This document shows positions 1 through 10,342 of a stretch of 64,000 nt of DNA, one piece after another; the stretch's first letter is position 1; every line of letters starts with the position of its first letter. The DNA is taken from assembly GCA_021521415.1 (NCBI GenBank), contig JAIQDT010000001.1, forward strand, positions 5,208,001 through 5,272,000, written 5' to 3'. Source of the stretch: Bidens hawaiensis (Eukaryota; Streptophyta; Magnoliopsida; Asterales; Asteraceae). Made by a program: the position numbers and the translations under genes. The notes under the pieces were generated by a model. The model worked only from the letters and a program-made list of their open reading frames with translations. It did not search any database and had not been told where the DNA came from.

Positions 1-953
1 TCGCCAATGTTCATCTGGTTTACGCGATCGCCGCTTGGCTGCTAGAATCACATAGGAATTCGTTGCTGAAATGCCCACGATAGTCACTCAGAGATAAAGC
101 CTCAACTCTAATGGACCTGTCTCATCGTCTGCACCAAATAACTATGATTTTCGTAACTTTTTGAGGACCAAACCTCCATCTTTCCGTGGTGAGGAAAATG
201 CCACCGCTTTGCTTCAATGGTTCGAGGAAATGGAAAACATCTTCATCCACTGAGAATGTCGGGATGCCAAACGGACCAACTTCGACTCAAGCCGAATCGA
301 GAGTTGAGCTGTCGTTTAGTGGAATGCCCTGAGGAATGATAAAGGATCTGACTTGGTCGTATCTATGCCTTGGGAAGAACTTAAGGAGGCAATGAAGAAG
401 GAGTTCTGCCCGGAACACGAATTGCAAAGTCTTGAGACTGAGTTTTGGGAACTCAAACAGATTAGTGGGGATAACTCTACCTACTCTAACTGTTTCCGTG
501 AACTTAGCCGAATCGTACCTCACCTTGTAACCCCCGACAACCACGGCATTCAGAAATACATTCGCGGTTTACCAAGCATTTTCCGTGATGTTGTGACGAG
601 TTGTGATCCCTTAACCATTGGTGAGGCTATGGACCTAGCTGCTTCCCTCACCGATAGTCATGTTAGGGATGGAACCTTGTCTCGCAAGGATTACAAGACC
701 GAAACCGACTCATCTTCTAATGCTAAAGCCGAACCCAAACCTGCTTCCAACAACAATAACCACAACCACAAGCGTAAAGCCTATGCTGTTAATCAACCTA
801 ACAACCAACCTATCCTAACCAAAACCAAACTGCCCGAACAAAAAGACATACCTTGGTTCTCATCCCTTATGTGCCAAGTGTAACTTTCATCACTCTCCCC
901 AAACCCCTTGCCGACTATGCTCCCAATGCAACCTTTACGGCCACCTTGCTAAC
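1..953 (+). pseudogene. Element D gag, 5' part (decayed Ty3/gypsy-like gag)
   Basis: This is a capsid/nucleocapsid-type gag fragment of a retrotransposon whose 5' end lies outside the window. The frame starting near 140 matches the plant retrotransposon gag domain: a PPSF-x-G start, a W-F-E-E-M-E block and LxRxVPHLVTP around 480-540. In-frame stops sit at 251-253, near 306 and near 318, all explicable as C-to-T or G-to-A changes. The longest open stretch is 353-883. Near 860 the frame shifts, and a Cys-His block follows with the first part of a zinc knuckle (C-x2-C-x3-GH). That knuckle is cut between codons at 953 by element A and resumes at 13673. It is a relic, not a working gene. Confidence 0.85.
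949..953. other. Left target-site duplication of element A (CTAAC)
   Basis: CTAAC here is repeated at 13668-13672, directly after the TTACA end of the right LTR. A 5-bp duplication is normal for Ty3/gypsy integrases and fixes both ends of element A. Confidence 0.95.
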
Positions 954-1776
954 TGTAACGATTCCGGCAAATCCAGGTATACCCTAGCCGGTATATACTA
1001 TTTACGTGTCATTTAATATTGATTATATGAGTTATAGTACGTATGTACGAGTATATATGATTCATAGTACGAATCATACTCGATTATATAGTGAATCGTA
1101 TTGGAATTACAATTAACCAATGAACGATTATTGAAACCCGAACGAATCGGGAATTACATTATAGACGAAGTATATAAGGTTTAGTGATGCTTTCGAAGTA
1201 TTAATGCTTCGGGATAAGTGAATTATAGCACAGAAAAAGGATTTCGATTTATTAGTACATCGGTACGATAAACGAAACCTTTAACATCAAACCAAGCAAG
1301 AGACGATCGATCAAACCGAAAAAGATGCACAAATACCGACAATACGATGTTTTAAGTCATTTAATGTCATGGGTTAAGTTTTAAAAGTTTTTAAATCAGT
1401 TTTATGTAAATTTTATTTTAACCCGAAAAACAACCATTTTAGGCTCGTTTTAAGCCGAATTACGAGTTTAAACGAGAAACGAACTGAACCAGATTATCCA
1501 CAACATTATCCGGATTGCGTAATCCGAATGTGTGGCCTAGAATGGATGTGTGGGTCCCACCCCACCCCATATGGTGGACCGATCGGCCCACCCTCTTCAC
1601 CATATCATTTCATTTTTCTTTTTTTACAACAAAAACTCTCTCAAATCTCTCAACTCTTTCAAGTGTTCATCCAAACTCATCAATTTTAACCAAGAACACA
1701 AGGTATAACCATGTTATAATGCATGATCTTTGGTGTTGATTTCTTTATTTTTAGTTGTTTTGCAAGAACAAGAGGT

Positions 1777-2075
1777 TCCAAGTGAAATATGGGTGAAAAC
1801 CCGAGATGGAACCGATCCTTGCTAGATCAAGTGATGTATACAAGTTATACACGGGATCTTGATCCAAGAAACGAGTTAAAAGTGTCAATAACGAATTTTT
1901 ACGGTTAGAATCTTTGAAAATGAATTTCCAAGTGAAAGACGGGTGAAAACCCGAGATGAAACCGACTCTTGCATGATCAAGAGATGTATACAAGTTATAC
2001 AAGGGATCTTGGTCCAAGAAATGAGTAAAAAGAGTCGGGAATGAATTTCTACGGTTAAAACCTTTGTTTTTATAT
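1777..2075 (+). repeat. 150-bp tandem duplication inside the element A LTR
   Basis: Two adjacent units begin with TCCAAGTGAAA at 1777 and 1927, a period of 150 bp. Each contains GGGTGAAAACCCGAGATG and GTATACAAGTTATACA, the latter a near-palindrome. The same pair is in the 3' LTR near 11167-11465. The related LTR of element B appears to hold only one unit, so the duplication arose within the A lineage. Confidence 0.85.
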
Positions 2076-3592
2076 CAAAACCGACACTATGAATGAAATG
2101 GTTTGATGGTTGGTGTAGCTTGCTTGGTATAGTGTTATTGTGCTTGTAAGTGTTGTATCTAGTGGCTAGCAAAGGCTAGAAACCAAGATCTTTGCGATCT
2201 AACGCTAGAAAACACAAGATAGTTCGGTTTTCGTGTGAGTTAGTGATTTTGGACAGATTGTAGCGTGCTTAGAGTCGGGTCATGAAATTTCACAGAGATG
2301 ATCTACACATGAAAATATGAGATCTGTAAAATTTTGGTAATTTTTGGATAAAAGATGAATATTTGGTGAATTTAATGCTCGGTTTTGGCCAAAAATGGTG
2401 AAAAATAGCTAAACTTGATGAAAAATTCTGGAAAATTTAGGATAAGCTTTTTATAACATATAAAGGTCACACACAAAATTTGAGCTCAGTTGGAGAAGTC
2501 TAAAGGGGCTTTCCGGTAAAACGAGTTCTAGGGCTTTCTAGCTCGGTTTTTGTGAAAATGGCTTGAAAAATGAGTTTTGGGTTCTGGAAAAATTCCAGGG
2601 AGTTATGAGTATGGCAGGGATCATCCCGGAAAAATTTGGGATTTTTCTAAAGTCTTTTGGTATTTTTGACATATTTAGTGTTTTAATAATGTTTAAAAAT
2701 AGATAAATAAATGTAAATATAAAAAAATAAATCTGGAAAATTTTTATAAAACTTCTTACTGTCAAAATAAGTTTTGTGCAAAATTTCAAGACCCGAGACT
2801 AAACGGGTAATTATTTGTGCTAAAAGGAACATAAAAACAAATTTTTAAAGCTTAAAACTTGTAAACCGGCAAAACTCGCATAAGCGAGCTGACTGGTATA
2901 TAAAAACCTAAAAATTGACCATTTTCATAATACTAAGTAAATTAAATAAAAGTAAATCATCCGAAAATAATTCGGATGATTTGGGTAATTTTACCCGATT
3001 TTACTGTTTCCGGCACCTAAATGACGGAAACGGGCCCCGCGGCCAAACGGGGTGTCTAAACCGAGCTCTAATTTCATCACGATAACTAAAGTAACAGTCG
3101 AACACCATTTTTGGGTCGGGTGTGAATAAACTCATTTTTGAAACTAAAAACGGATGACCGTGCTAGGCACGCAAATCAAGGAAAACATAAAAATGATAAT
3201 TTTGACCGTCCGACTCTAAGTAATGGCACAATCTGAGTCCTTAGGAGTGTCACGGGGTTAACATTGTCCCTGGATCGAGTACAGTACTGGGTTAACAATG
3301 TCTCAAGATGTACCGATTAACACGGATTTAATTTATGGGAATTATATAGTAACGACTAGATATCATATTACAGATCCAGGCTTATAGCAGTTCATTGTAT
3401 CACATCCCGACTCACAGTAAGGTGAGTTTTCACGAGCCCCTTTTACTGAACTGTTTTAAATATTTTCCCGGGGCGGAAAGCATGTATTTATTAAAGTATT
3501 TAAGTACATACTGATCGTATGGAAACACTTGTATATTTAAATATATATATGGTTTGATGCATAGAATATATAAATTGTTTATCGTGTGGGAT

Positions 3593-3903
3593 TGTTCTGG
3601 GGTAACATAGTTCCCAGAGGTTATTATTATTGTTCTGGGGTAACATAGTTCCCAGAGGTTATTATTATTGTTCTGGGGTAACATAGTTCCCAGAGGTTAT
3701 TATTGTTCTGGGGTAACATAGTTCCCAGAGGTGATTATTGTTCTGGGGTAACATAGTTCCCAGAGGTTATTATTGTTCTGGGGTAACATAGTTCCCAGCG
3801 GTTATTATTGTTCTGGGGTAACATAGTTCCCAGCGGTTATTATTGTTCTGGGGTAACTTAGTTCCCAGAGGTTATAAATGTTCTGGGGAAACATAGTTCC
3901 CCG
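3593..3903 (+). repeat. LTR minisatellite, nine units of 35-38 bp
   Basis: Nine units begin TGTTCTGGGG at about 3593, 3631, 3669, 3704, 3739, 3774, 3809, 3844 and 3879. Each has the imperfect palindrome CTGGGGTAACATAGTTCCCAG followed by a TTATTATT spacer. The first two periods are 38 bp and the rest 35 bp. The 3' LTR carries the same array at 12982-13293. In element B the related array has another core (CTGGGTTAACAGTGTCCCCAG on the element strand). Confidence 0.92.
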
Positions 3904-4282
3904 CATAATTACATTGTTTAATAAATGATTATTAAAATGATCTGTCAGTGTTTATTTAAATTAGTGAAACTCACCAACTATTCGTAGTTGACCCGTTTTC
4001 TTTACATGTTTTCTAGGTATGCCCAAGTTGGAATGATTGATATGTGCTTAATGATCTGTGCTACTTGTTGGAAGCTTGCTGATCTATATTTTGTAATGAA
4101 TATATTAATGTCTTATCGGTAAAACTCGTGTGTAACACCTAGACAGTAACGAAACTAGCAACAATGTAATATGATATAAATTAATGTAGTGGTATTTTCT
4201 TTATAAGCAATGCTGTTGATATCAGATGTGTCTGTTGCATCCCGTGTACGTTTCCGCTGCGGTTACCGGGTGTTACAGAACT

Positions 4283-4300
4283 TGGTATCAGAGCCATTGG
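4283..4300 (+). promoter_or_regulatory. Element A primer binding site (initiator Met tRNA)
   Basis: TGGTATCAGAGCCATTGG lies 5 bp after the 5' LTR end. Its first 13 bases are the standard plant tRNA-iMet primer binding site for minus-strand DNA synthesis. Confidence 0.95.
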
Positions 4301-4640
4301 TTATAAAGAATTAGGATGTCTTTAAAAGATACCTAAAATATAACCAGTAGCTCAAATATTATAGGATCTGAATATCAACTAAATATATATTGTGACGAGA
4401 TCGGGATGAACTTGGATGGACAAGTGGGTTATTATGGTCCGGAACATAATAACAGACTTGTCTACACGAGGGAATTCAGGGGAAGTCACGAGGGACTTTA
4501 ATAGGTAAAATTGGCAACATATGTGCAAATATGTGATAATATTGTTATGTAGTCAAGTTGTATAAGTAAGTGCATATTAATTTGATTATGATTTACACTA
4601 TGGGAAGAACTATATGTTTGTTAACTTGTGTGCAGGTAAT
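4301..4640 (+). other. Element A untranslated leader
   Basis: There is no ORF here. The first 250 bp is the part best kept between A and the decayed element B (37,830-38,048), much better than the coding DNA. This makes it a candidate packaging or dimerisation region. It ends in TTGTGTGCAG, a plausible splice acceptor, just before the ATG at 4641. Confidence 0.6.
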
Positions 4641-5240
4641 ATGTCAAGAACCCCCCGTGCGTCGTTCGAGGAGGACCCGGAGGAGGTCAGCTCCGGGGAC
4701 TCCGGGAGCCCTCTTGTAGCATCCAGCACCGAGCCTTCCGAGGCTAGCTTGAGGAATTCCGGCCAGTCCTCCTCAGCTAGGATGGCCAGATCCCCGACCC
4801 CACCCGCACCACAGGTCGCTCCTGCACCCCCTGGATTCGGACCCCGCCTCACGGCGCGGATCAGTATTCCACCGGTCCGACCTATCTCACCCCCACCCAG
4901 ACCTGCTACTCGTAGGGGTGAGTCCTCCAGCTCTCGTCCCGAGCCTGCGACCCTACCGGTGTGGGGTCTCCCGAGACAGGAACGGGATGCTGCTGCCTGG
5001 CTCCGGACGCTCACCGAACAGGTGAACGAGCACTCTGCCGCCTTGACGGTGGGAGTCCAAAGGAGAATGTACCTGGGTGATTGCATACTGGATCATCAGT
5101 ATGCAATCGCCCAGCTGAAGAGGGAGTGCTCATACTCCCAATGGATGCTTGACCGGGTGGAGAGTCGGGTGCGGGTTCTGATGGCGGTGTTAGTGGTGCT
5201 GGTGGCGATGATGGTGGGGTTGGTTTACCACCATGTTTAG
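4641..5240 (+). CDS. Extra ORF before gag: Pro/Ser-rich tail-anchored protein, unknown function
   Basis: The 199-residue product does not resemble a named family I can recall. I chose the ATG at 4641 because it follows a TGTGCAG acceptor-like site; an in-frame ATG at 4614 would add nine residues. Residues 1-100 are rich in Pro, Ser, Glu and Arg and look disordered. Residues about 105-175 are charged and likely helical (a W-L-x-T-L-T-E-Q-V block, then heptad-like spacing). The last 21 residues are a single hydrophobic segment ending in YHHV, as in tail-anchored membrane proteins. The DNA is strikingly GC-rich compared with the rest of the element. It sits between PBS and gag, not after pol where envelope-like ORFs normally lie. 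A degraded LRTLTEQV block survives at the equivalent place in element B. Confidence 0.75.
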   Translation: MSRTPRASFEEDPEEVSSGDSGSPLVASSTEPSEASLRNSGQSSSARMARSPTPPAPQVAPAPPGFGPRLTARISIPPVRPISPPPRPATRRGESSSSRPEPATLPVWGLPRQERDAAAWLRTLTEQVNEHSAALTVGVQRRMYLGDCILDHQYAIAQLKRECSYSQWMLDRVESRVRVLMAVLVVLVAMMVGLVYHHV

Positions 5241-5613
5241 TTGTTTTGAGTTTGGGGATAGACAGGGACCATTTTTTTGATACTCTGTGTAAGTAGTTAG
5301 TGGTGATACTAACATGGAGTGAATCTTGTTTAGTTATGATACAACCACTGGCCCCTAGGGTGGGTCTCTTTTGGGGCATAATCATTATAGATACTTTTGG
5401 GTATCATCCAAGCACTGACCCCTTTAAGGGTTATGTCGAGATGATACCGACATAGGGCCCTTGTATTAAAACTTAGTTGTGTAATGTTGACTGGAAAGTA
5501 TGTAAACTGATGTTTGTGTAATATGTATCAATGTTTACTAATGAATGAAATATGTATTGTGTTTTATAATTTGAGATGGTATTGATTATATATATTTCTT
5601 GATGTTGTGTAGA
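5241..5613 (+). other. Spacer between extra ORF and gag-pol
   Basis: It is non-coding. It holds three loosely related segments pairing GATAC or ATCAT with a CCCCT/AGGG block (around 5336-5360, 5404-5432 and 5437-5462). It ends in TTCTTGATGTTGTGTAG, which would serve as a splice acceptor directly before the gag ATG. Confidence 0.5.
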
Positions 5614-8600
5614 ATGGCATCGAAACGATCAACGAAAATATCGGAAGTAGATGTGAGCCGTTTGATTGCTCAACAGTTGGAGGCGGCGATACCGTATATA
5701 GTATCGCGCATCGCCGCCAGTATTAACAACTCGACCAATCCAACCCCTCCGAGCAATCAAACGCCCATAAATAATGACGGGGAACAAAATGCTAATCCTC
5801 CAAGGAATGATAACACTATTCCGAGTAATGACGCACCGCCTAGGGTGGTCGTTACTGACAGCAATGGCCCTATACCTACGGTAGAGACAAACCGTACTGA
5901 ACCAATTCGTGCATTCAGGGGATGTTCGATCAAGGATTTTATGTTGTGCAAGCCATTAGAGTTTAGCGGGTCTGAAGGACCGAATGGGTTAGTTAAATGG
6001 ATAGAGAAAATAGAATCAGTGGTGAATATTAGCAACTGTCCCGAGGATTGTGTCGTTAAGTACGCCACCTGTACATTCACCGACCATGCCTTGACATGGT
6101 GGAACACCATAGTACAGACTCGAGGTCAGGCGGCGACAAACCACATGACCTGGACAGAGCTTAAGGCTCTTGTGTTGGAACATTTCTGCCCAAAGAATGA
6201 ATTGCAGAAACTGGAAAATGAGTTGTGGAATCTGGAGATGAAGGGGGCGGACCACTTGGGTTATACCAACCGGTTTAATGAACTGTCACGATTAGTACCG
6301 TGGTTGGTCACCCCGGAGACTAAGAGGGTGGAACGTTATATTTGGGGACTTACTCCAGTAGTGAGGAGTATAGTCAACGCGGGGGGACACCAGACGTATG
6401 AAAGTGCAGTGACACAGGCTGGCATTGTCACGTATGATTTCTTGCGGAGCGGATCACTAAAGGTGACAGGAGAATCCGCTGGGGGAAAACGGGGTACACA
6501 TGACCATAGGATCCAGGAAAAGCAGCAAAGCAAACGAGCTAGGCCCGCTGCCCAGAGCTATGCCATGACTAGTTCGGGCGGAAGGCAAGAACCGCAGAAA
6601 GGAACGTTTCCTAAGTGCGGGAAATGTGGTTACCACCATGGTGGCGTGTGCAAAGAGGTGGTGTGCCACCGGTGTGGCAGGATTGGACACTACGCACCAA
6701 ATTGTAAGACAAATCTGAACAACCTGAACCGACAACCGCAACCTATTCGTGCGCAACCATTTAGAACTCAACCAGCCCGACAGCAGAACCCGCAAGGAAA
6801 CCAGATGGTGACCACTAGCCGTGCTTGCTACGAATGCGGCAGCACGGATCACTTCAAAAGGAACTGCCCGAAACTGAACCAGGGAGGAAACGGGAGACAA
6901 CTCACGGGTCAGGCATCGTCGTCCAATCCGGCGCGAGGCCGAGCATTCGTGATGGGGGCGAACGAGGCGCGCCAGGACCCCAGCGTAGTGACAGGTACCT
7001 TCCTCGTCTCTGATCATTACGCTTCTGTATTATTTGATACAGGCGCCGATAGAAGTTTTGTCTCCGTTAGATTCCTTTCGATAGCAAACCTTTCTATTGG
7101 TGAAACCATAGAACCTTACACCGTAGAAGTCGCTAACGGTAAAACCATGATAGTTAATCGGATAGTTCGGAATTGCCCTTTTATTCTAAACGAACAATCC
7201 TTTCTGATTGACTTGTTACCGGTAGAATTGGGTAGTTTCGACGTGATAGTGGGAATGGATTGGTTAGCACGTAACAGGGTAGAAATAAACTGTGAAAAGA
7301 AAACCGTCAAGATCCGGGTGTCGGATGACGAGGAGGTATTAGTGCATGGAGAAAAATCCGGCACCATGATACCATTTATATCCCACCTCAAGGTGTTGAA
7401 ATATATACGTCAGGGATGTGTGGCGTATCTAGCGAGCCTGACGGCCGCTAATTCTGAGGAAAAACGGGTGGACGATATTCCCGTGGCACGCGAATTTCCA
7501 CAAGTTTTTCCAGAGGAACTTCCTGGATTACCGCCAACCCGACAGGTCGAATTCAGGATCGATCTGTTACCTCAGGCTGGCCCTGTTGCTAAGGCGCCCT
7601 ACCGACTTGCACCATCCGAGATGCAAGAATTATCCAACCAGTTGCAGGAATTGTTGGATAAAGGATTTATACGTCCCAGTTATTCCCCGTGGGGTGCACC
7701 TGTTTTATTCGTGAAAAAGAAGGACGGGAGCCTTAGAATGTGCATTGATTACGTGGAATTGAACAAGTTGACAATCAAAAATAGGTATCCTCTCCCCCAA
7801 ATCGATGATCTGTTCGACCAACTACAAGGTGCGAGCTACTTTTCAAAAATAGATCTTAGATCGGGATACCATCAGGTTAGAATTCAGGAGGAGGATATCC
7901 CAAAAACTGCATTCCGGACTCGCTACGGCCATTACGAGTTCTTAGTTATGCCTTTTGGGCTAACAAATGCGCCAGCAGTATTCATGGATCTCATGAATCG
8001 AGTCTGTAAACCCTATCTTGAAAAATTCGTCATTGTATTTATTGACGATATTTTGATATACTCGAAGAGTAAAGAAGAGCACGAGCAACACTTAAAGTTA
8101 GTTCTAGAACTCCTGGATCAAGAGAAGTTATTTGCAAAATTCTCCAAGTGTAACTTCTGGTTACAAGAGGTGCAATTCCTCGGTCACGTTATAAACCACC
8201 AAGGAATACACGTTGATCCGAGTAAGGTTGAAGCAATTAAGAATTGGCAAGCGCCTAAATCTCCAAAGGAAATCCGCCAATTCTTAGGCTTAGCTGGATA
8301 CTATCGTCGATTTATAGAGAACTTTTCCAGCATCGCCCAACCTTTAACCCTCCTGACTCAAAAGGATCGGAAGTATGAATGGGGTGAAGAGCTGGAAACG
8401 GCGTTTCAAACGCTAAAACAAAGATTGTGCCAAGCGCCAATCTTAAGTCTCCCCGACGGAGACGATGGTTTTGTCGTGTATTGTGACGCATCCCGGAGAG
8501 GGTTAGGATGCGTATTGATGCAAAATAGTAAGGTTATAGCCTATGCTTCTCGACAATTAAAAGTTCACGAGAAAAATTACACTACTCATGACCTAGAACT

Positions 8601-10251
8601 GGGAGCAGTCATCTTCGCACTTAAAATCTGGAGACACTATCTCTACGGTATAAAGTGCACCATCTTCACTGATCATAAAAGTTTGCAACACATATTCGAT
8701 CAGAAAGAACTGAATATGAGACAACGAAGGTGGGTCGAGTTACTGAGTGACTATGACTGTGACATCCGATATCACCCCGACAAGGCTAACGTTGTAGCCG
8801 ATGCCTTGAGTAGGAAAGATCGAGTTAAGCCACTACGCGTGCGAGCGTTGGGAATGATAGTCCAGTCGAACCTTTCGGATTTGATTCGAGTCGCTCAACA
8901 CGAGGCGTTGAAAGGGGACCAATTGGAAAAAGAGGGACTTTTCTGTAACGAGAAGAATTTCGAACAGCGTGTGGACGAAATTCTCTATTTCAAAAATCGG
9001 ATTTGGATTCCGACCCTCCATGACCTTCGTGAATTAATCATGGACGAAGCACATAAATCAAAATATTCCATTCATCCGGGATCGGATAAAATGTACAAGG
9101 ATGTGAAAGAATTTTACTGGTGGCCAGGTATGAAAAAGGATATAGCCACATACGTCGGCAAGTGTACGACGTGTGCCAGAGTTAAGGCGGAGCACCAGAA
9201 ACCCTCGGGAATGTTACAGCAACCGGAAATTCCCGAATGGAAATGGGAGCAAATCTCGATGGATTTCGTGACACACCTCCCTAAGACATCCCGGGGACTT
9301 GATGCAATTTGGGTAATCGTGGATCGATTAACCAAATCGGCACATTTTATTCCAATTAGAAATAATTATAACACCGAGAGACTTGCGCAAATTTATATAA
9401 ATGAAATAGTGTCTCGTCATGGCATCCCCATCTCGATCATCTCCGATAGGGATAGCCATTTCACCTCCAAACTTTGGCAAGCTGTCCAAGAAGCATTGGG
9501 AACACGTATTGACCTAAGCACAGCTTACCACCCTCAGACCGATGGTCAGTCTGAGAGGACCATTCAAACTTTGGAGGATTTGCTTCGTGCCTGCGTACTG
9601 GACTTTAAGGGAAACTGGGATCAACATCTCCCACTCGTTGAATTTTCCTATAATAACAGTTACCATAGCAGTATAAAGGCAGCACCTTATGAAGCATTAT
9701 ATGGACGAAAGTGCCGATCACCACTTTGTTGGTCTGAAGTGGGTGACTCGCAGGTCATTAGATCGGATCTGGTCCAGGAGACGACCAGCAAGATTCTTGA
9801 AATTAAGAACAACCTGAAAGCCGCGCGGGATCGGCAGAAGAGTTATGCCGATACCCGTCAGAAACCGTTGTCATTTGAGAAAGGGGAAAGGGTATATTTG
9901 AAAGTATCACCCTGGAAAGGAGTGATCAGATTTGGAAAGGCGGGGAAGTTGGCCCCTAGATATATTGGACCATTCGATATTACTGCGAAAATCGGTCCTG
10001 TAGCATACCGATTAGAACTGCCTGATGAACTGAGTGCAGTTCACAACGTGTTTCACGTGTCGAACCTGAAACGGTGTCTGTCGGATGAGACATCGGTATT
10101 ACCCTTAGAGGGTGTTCAAATAAATGATAAGCTCAACATTGTGGAGGAGCCCATAGAAATAATAGACGGGAAAATCAAGCAACAAAGACACAATAAGATC
10201 TCGTTGGTCAAAGTTAGATGGAATTCGCAACGAGGCCCAACGAAAGGATGA
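5614..10251 (+). CDS. Element A gag-pol polyprotein
   Basis: This is one uninterrupted frame of 1545 codons. I start it at ATG 5614, just after a TTGTGTAG acceptor-like site; an ATG at 5602 adds four residues. In order: coiled N-terminus; gag domain (about residues 95-290); two zinc knuckles C-x2-C-x3-GH-x4-C-like (about 350 and 405); aspartic protease with DTGA at 475-478; reverse transcriptase with FIDD at 809-812; RNase H with its first Asp near 958; integrase with an HHCC-type zinc region near 1145-1190 and catalytic D1217, D1278 and E1314 (D-35-E spacing); GPF module near 1453; then FHVSNLK. The polyprotein drives particle assembly, cDNA synthesis and integration. It ends early: a small deletion shifts the frame inside the chromodomain. 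All other catalytic residues appear intact. Confidence 0.95.
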   Translation: MASKRSTKISEVDVSRLIAQQLEAAIPYIVSRIAASINNSTNPTPPSNQTPINNDGEQNANPPRNDNTIPSNDAPPRVVVTDSNGPIPTVETNRTEPIRAFRGCSIKDFMLCKPLEFSGSEGPNGLVKWIEKIESVVNISNCPEDCVVKYATCTFTDHALTWWNTIVQTRGQAATNHMTWTELKALVLEHFCPKNELQKLENELWNLEMKGADHLGYTNRFNELSRLVPWLVTPETKRVERYIWGLTPVVRSIVNAGGHQTYESAVTQAGIVTYDFLRSGSLKVTGESAGGKRGTHDHRIQEKQQSKRARPAAQSYAMTSSGGRQEPQKGTFPKCGKCGYHHGGVCKEVVCHRCGRIGHYAPNCKTNLNNLNRQPQPIRAQPFRTQPARQQNPQGNQMVTTSRACYECGSTDHFKRNCPKLNQGGNGRQLTGQASSSNPARGRAFVMGANEARQDPSVVTGTFLVSDHYASVLFDTGADRSFVSVRFLSIANLSIGETIEPYTVEVANGKTMIVNRIVRNCPFILNEQSFLIDLLPVELGSFDVIVGMDWLARNRVEINCEKKTVKIRVSDDEEVLVHGEKSGTMIPFISHLKVLKYIRQGCVAYLASLTAANSEEKRVDDIPVAREFPQVFPEELPGLPPTRQVEFRIDLLPQAGPVAKAPYRLAPSEMQELSNQLQELLDKGFIRPSYSPWGAPVLFVKKKDGSLRMCIDYVELNKLTIKNRYPLPQIDDLFDQLQGASYFSKIDLRSGYHQVRIQEEDIPKTAFRTRYGHYEFLVMPFGLTNAPAVFMDLMNRVCKPYLEKFVIVFIDDILIYSKSKEEHEQHLKLVLELLDQEKLFAKFSKCNFWLQEVQFLGHVINHQGIHVDPSKVEAIKNWQAPKSPKEIRQFLGLAGYYRRFIENFSSIAQPLTLLTQKDRKYEWGEELETAFQTLKQRLCQAPILSLPDGDDGFVVYCDASRRGLGCVLMQNSKVIAYASRQLKVHEKNYTTHDLELGAVIFALKIWRHYLYGIKCTIFTDHKSLQHIFDQKELNMRQRRWVELLSDYDCDIRYHPDKANVVADALSRKDRVKPLRVRALGMIVQSNLSDLIRVAQHEALKGDQLEKEGLFCNEKNFEQRVDEILYFKNRIWIPTLHDLRELIMDEAHKSKYSIHPGSDKMYKDVKEFYWWPGMKKDIATYVGKCTTCARVKAEHQKPSGMLQQPEIPEWKWEQISMDFVTHLPKTSRGLDAIWVIVDRLTKSAHFIPIRNNYNTERLAQIYINEIVSRHGIPISIISDRDSHFTSKLWQAVQEALGTRIDLSTAYHPQTDGQSERTIQTLEDLLRACVLDFKGNWDQHLPLVEFSYNNSYHSSIKAAPYEALYGRKCRSPLCWSEVGDSQVIRSDLVQETTSKILEIKNNLKAARDRQKSYADTRQKPLSFEKGERVYLKVSPWKGVIRFGKAGKLAPRYIGPFDITAKIGPVAYRLELPDELSAVHNVFHVSNLKRCLSDETSVLPLEGVQINDKLNIVEEPIEIIDGKIKQQRHNKISLVKVRWNSQRGPTKG

Positions 10252-10306
10252 ATTTCGGAAGAAATACCCCCACCTATTTCCTCAAAAGGAAGTAGTTGAC
10301 GTGTAA
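10244..10306 (+). pseudogene. Chromodomain tail left out of frame
   Basis: From 10244 a second frame of 20 codons runs to TAA at 10304-10306. It looks like the usual C-terminus of the polyprotein (it contains KKYPHLFP). The main frame stops at 10249-10251. At the matching place element B has roughly 14-16 extra bases, so A has lost them, separating the tail and removing the middle of the chromodomain. Chromodomains steer integration to particular chromatin, so targeting may be altered. Confidence 0.8.
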
Positions 10307-10326
10307 AATTTCGAGGACGAAATTTT
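10305..10326 (+). other. Inverted repeat (predicted RNA hairpin) before the element A PPT
   Basis: AAAATTTCG, loop AGGA, CGAAATTTT gives a 9-bp perfect stem. The same arrangement precedes the PPT in elements B, C, D and D2. Confidence 0.8.
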
Positions 10327-10330
10327 TATA

Positions 10331-10342
10331 ACGGGGGGAGAA
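10331..10342 (+). promoter_or_regulatory. Element A polypurine tract
   Basis: ACGGGGGGAGAA directly abuts the 3' LTR start TGTAACG. It primes plus-strand DNA synthesis. Confidence 0.93.

Larger units (their letters stand above)
954..4277 (+). repeat. Element A 5' LTR
   Basis: It runs from TGTAACG to GTTACA (3324 bp) and matches 10343-13667. It holds a 150-bp tandem duplication (1777-2075) and a nine-copy minisatellite (3593-3903). I could not place the promoter with confidence: a TATA-like stretch lies near 2896, while a C/T-rich segment near 1610-1660 resembles a plant transcription start region. The short frames inside both LTRs are identical only because the LTRs are identical. Confidence 0.95.

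Noticed and set aside
1515..1739. Frames repeated identically in both LTRs of A (also 10904-11128) and of B (31516-31758, 40274-40516)
   Set aside because: Identity comes from LTR duplication; the frames are short, show no domain and are not shared between A and B.
3593..3903. CRISPR-like appearance of the evenly spaced palindromic repeats
   Set aside because: Units are contiguous with only a TTATTATT linker, there are no unique spacers, and the context is a plant LTR.
4610..5385. Long antisense frames opposite the extra ORF
   Set aside because: They arise from the GC-rich sense ORF, have Pro/Ser/Arg low complexity in every frame, and have no promoter or counterpart in element B.
5614..10251. 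Integrated plant pararetrovirus
   Set aside because: LTRs, TSD, PBS and an integrase with D,D-35-E are present; no movement protein or coat pattern of Caulimoviridae.
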